A stretch of 5,238 nt of DNA from DATDRS01 sp035291605 (GTDB lineage Bacteria; Chloroflexota; Anaerolineae; Anaerolineales; UBA6663), in NCBI GenBank assembly GCA_035291605.1, contig DATDRS010000420.1, positions 1 through 5,238 of the forward strand, read 5' to 3'. The stretch's first letter is position 1. Each line of letters opens with the position of its first letter. Position numbers and translations under genes: made by a program. Below, piece by piece: positions 5,030 through 5,238 of this stretch. The notes below the pieces were generated by a model that was not told the origin of the DNA, ran no database searches, and saw only the letters and a program-made list of their open reading frames with translations.

Positions 5030-5238
5030 ATGCCTCAGTCTTCTTCACCCGATTCGCCATCGGCCACAAAAGCCCAAACTTCAATTTGGGATGTATACCG
5101 GGAAGGGAGCAGATTCTTTATGAAAGAGGGCGATGTCTACGAAACCCTTCGCGCCCTTGCCACGCGCTTGACAGAAGAAGGGCTTGAATACGCCGTTATC
5201 GGCGGAATGGCTTTGGTGGCGCATGGTTATCGGCGTTT
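5030..5238 (+). CDS. Nucleotidyltransferase-like protein, N-terminal part (right edge)
   Basis: An open frame of 69 full codons runs off the right edge. The start MPQSSSPDSPSATKAQTSIW is polar and disordered-looking; it is followed by EGDVYETLRALATRLTEEGLEYAVIGGMALVAHGYRRF. The segment YAVIGGMALVAHGYRR, after a helix ending in an acidic residue, is the opening of the minimal nucleotidyltransferase fold (MNT / AbiEii-like), in which a GG or GS turn precedes the T-x-D-x-D metal site. That site would lie just beyond the window, so activity cannot be judged. ATG 5030 has AGGGA (5020-5024) 5 nt upstream. An in-frame ATG at 5120 with GGGAG (5105-5109) is the alternative, but the IWDVYREGSRFFMKEGDVYE stretch looks coding. 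Relatives include toxin-antitoxin antitoxins and stand-alone transferases; no partner gene is visible. Confidence 0.68.
   Translation, partial: MPQSSSPDSPSATKAQTSIWDVYREGSRFFMKEGDVYETLRALATRLTEEGLEYAVIGGMALVAHGYRR

Overview
The window comes from a GC-rich bacterial chromosome. Gene layout is compact, start codons sit on Shine-Dalgarno sites of the GGAGG type, and stop and start codons overlap in ATGA fashion. Two short repeats (a GC-rich palindrome near 4245-4287 and a 9-bp-periodic CGAAG repeat at 4931-4961) resemble dispersed repeats I associate with Chloroflexota (Anaerolineae-like) and other environmental genomes. The sigma / anti-sigma / membrane bactofilin-like set fits that too. The taxonomic call is a tentative inference, since no rRNA or other marker gene is present.

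Layout. Positions 1-1584 (minus) hold most of an isocitrate dehydrogenase kinase/phosphatase gene (aceK); its 3' end lies beyond the left edge. A divergent intergenic region (1585-1758) carries a perfect TATAAT. It leads into a tight three-gene plus-strand operon: an ECF-type RNA polymerase sigma factor (1759-2364), a zinc-motif membrane anti-sigma factor (2369-2932), and an exported polytopic membrane protein with a bactofilin-like beta-solenoid (2929-3927). An inverted repeat (3931-3986) separates this operon from a convergent LysR-family regulator (3988-4920, minus). Between lysR and the last gene lie a 9-bp-periodic repeat, a palindromic double -10 element and a T-N11-A dyad. The last gene (5030 to the right edge, plus) is the N-terminal part of a nucleotidyltransferase-like protein.

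Function. AceK would set flux between the TCA cycle and the glyoxylate bypass by reversible phosphorylation of isocitrate dehydrogenase; its ATP-site and catalytic residues are intact. The sigma / anti-sigma / membrane protein trio looks like a self-contained envelope-sensing unit: the anti-sigma factor holds the sigma factor at the membrane, and the co-expressed solenoid protein is either its output or part of its sensor. The lysR gene and the nucleotidyltransferase gene are divergent and may share a control region.

Most notable is a palindromic repeat inserted in frame within the effector-binding domain of the LysR protein, adding about ten or more residues without breaking the gene. I see no wholly new multigene system, CRISPR array, tRNA, rRNA or insertion sequence.
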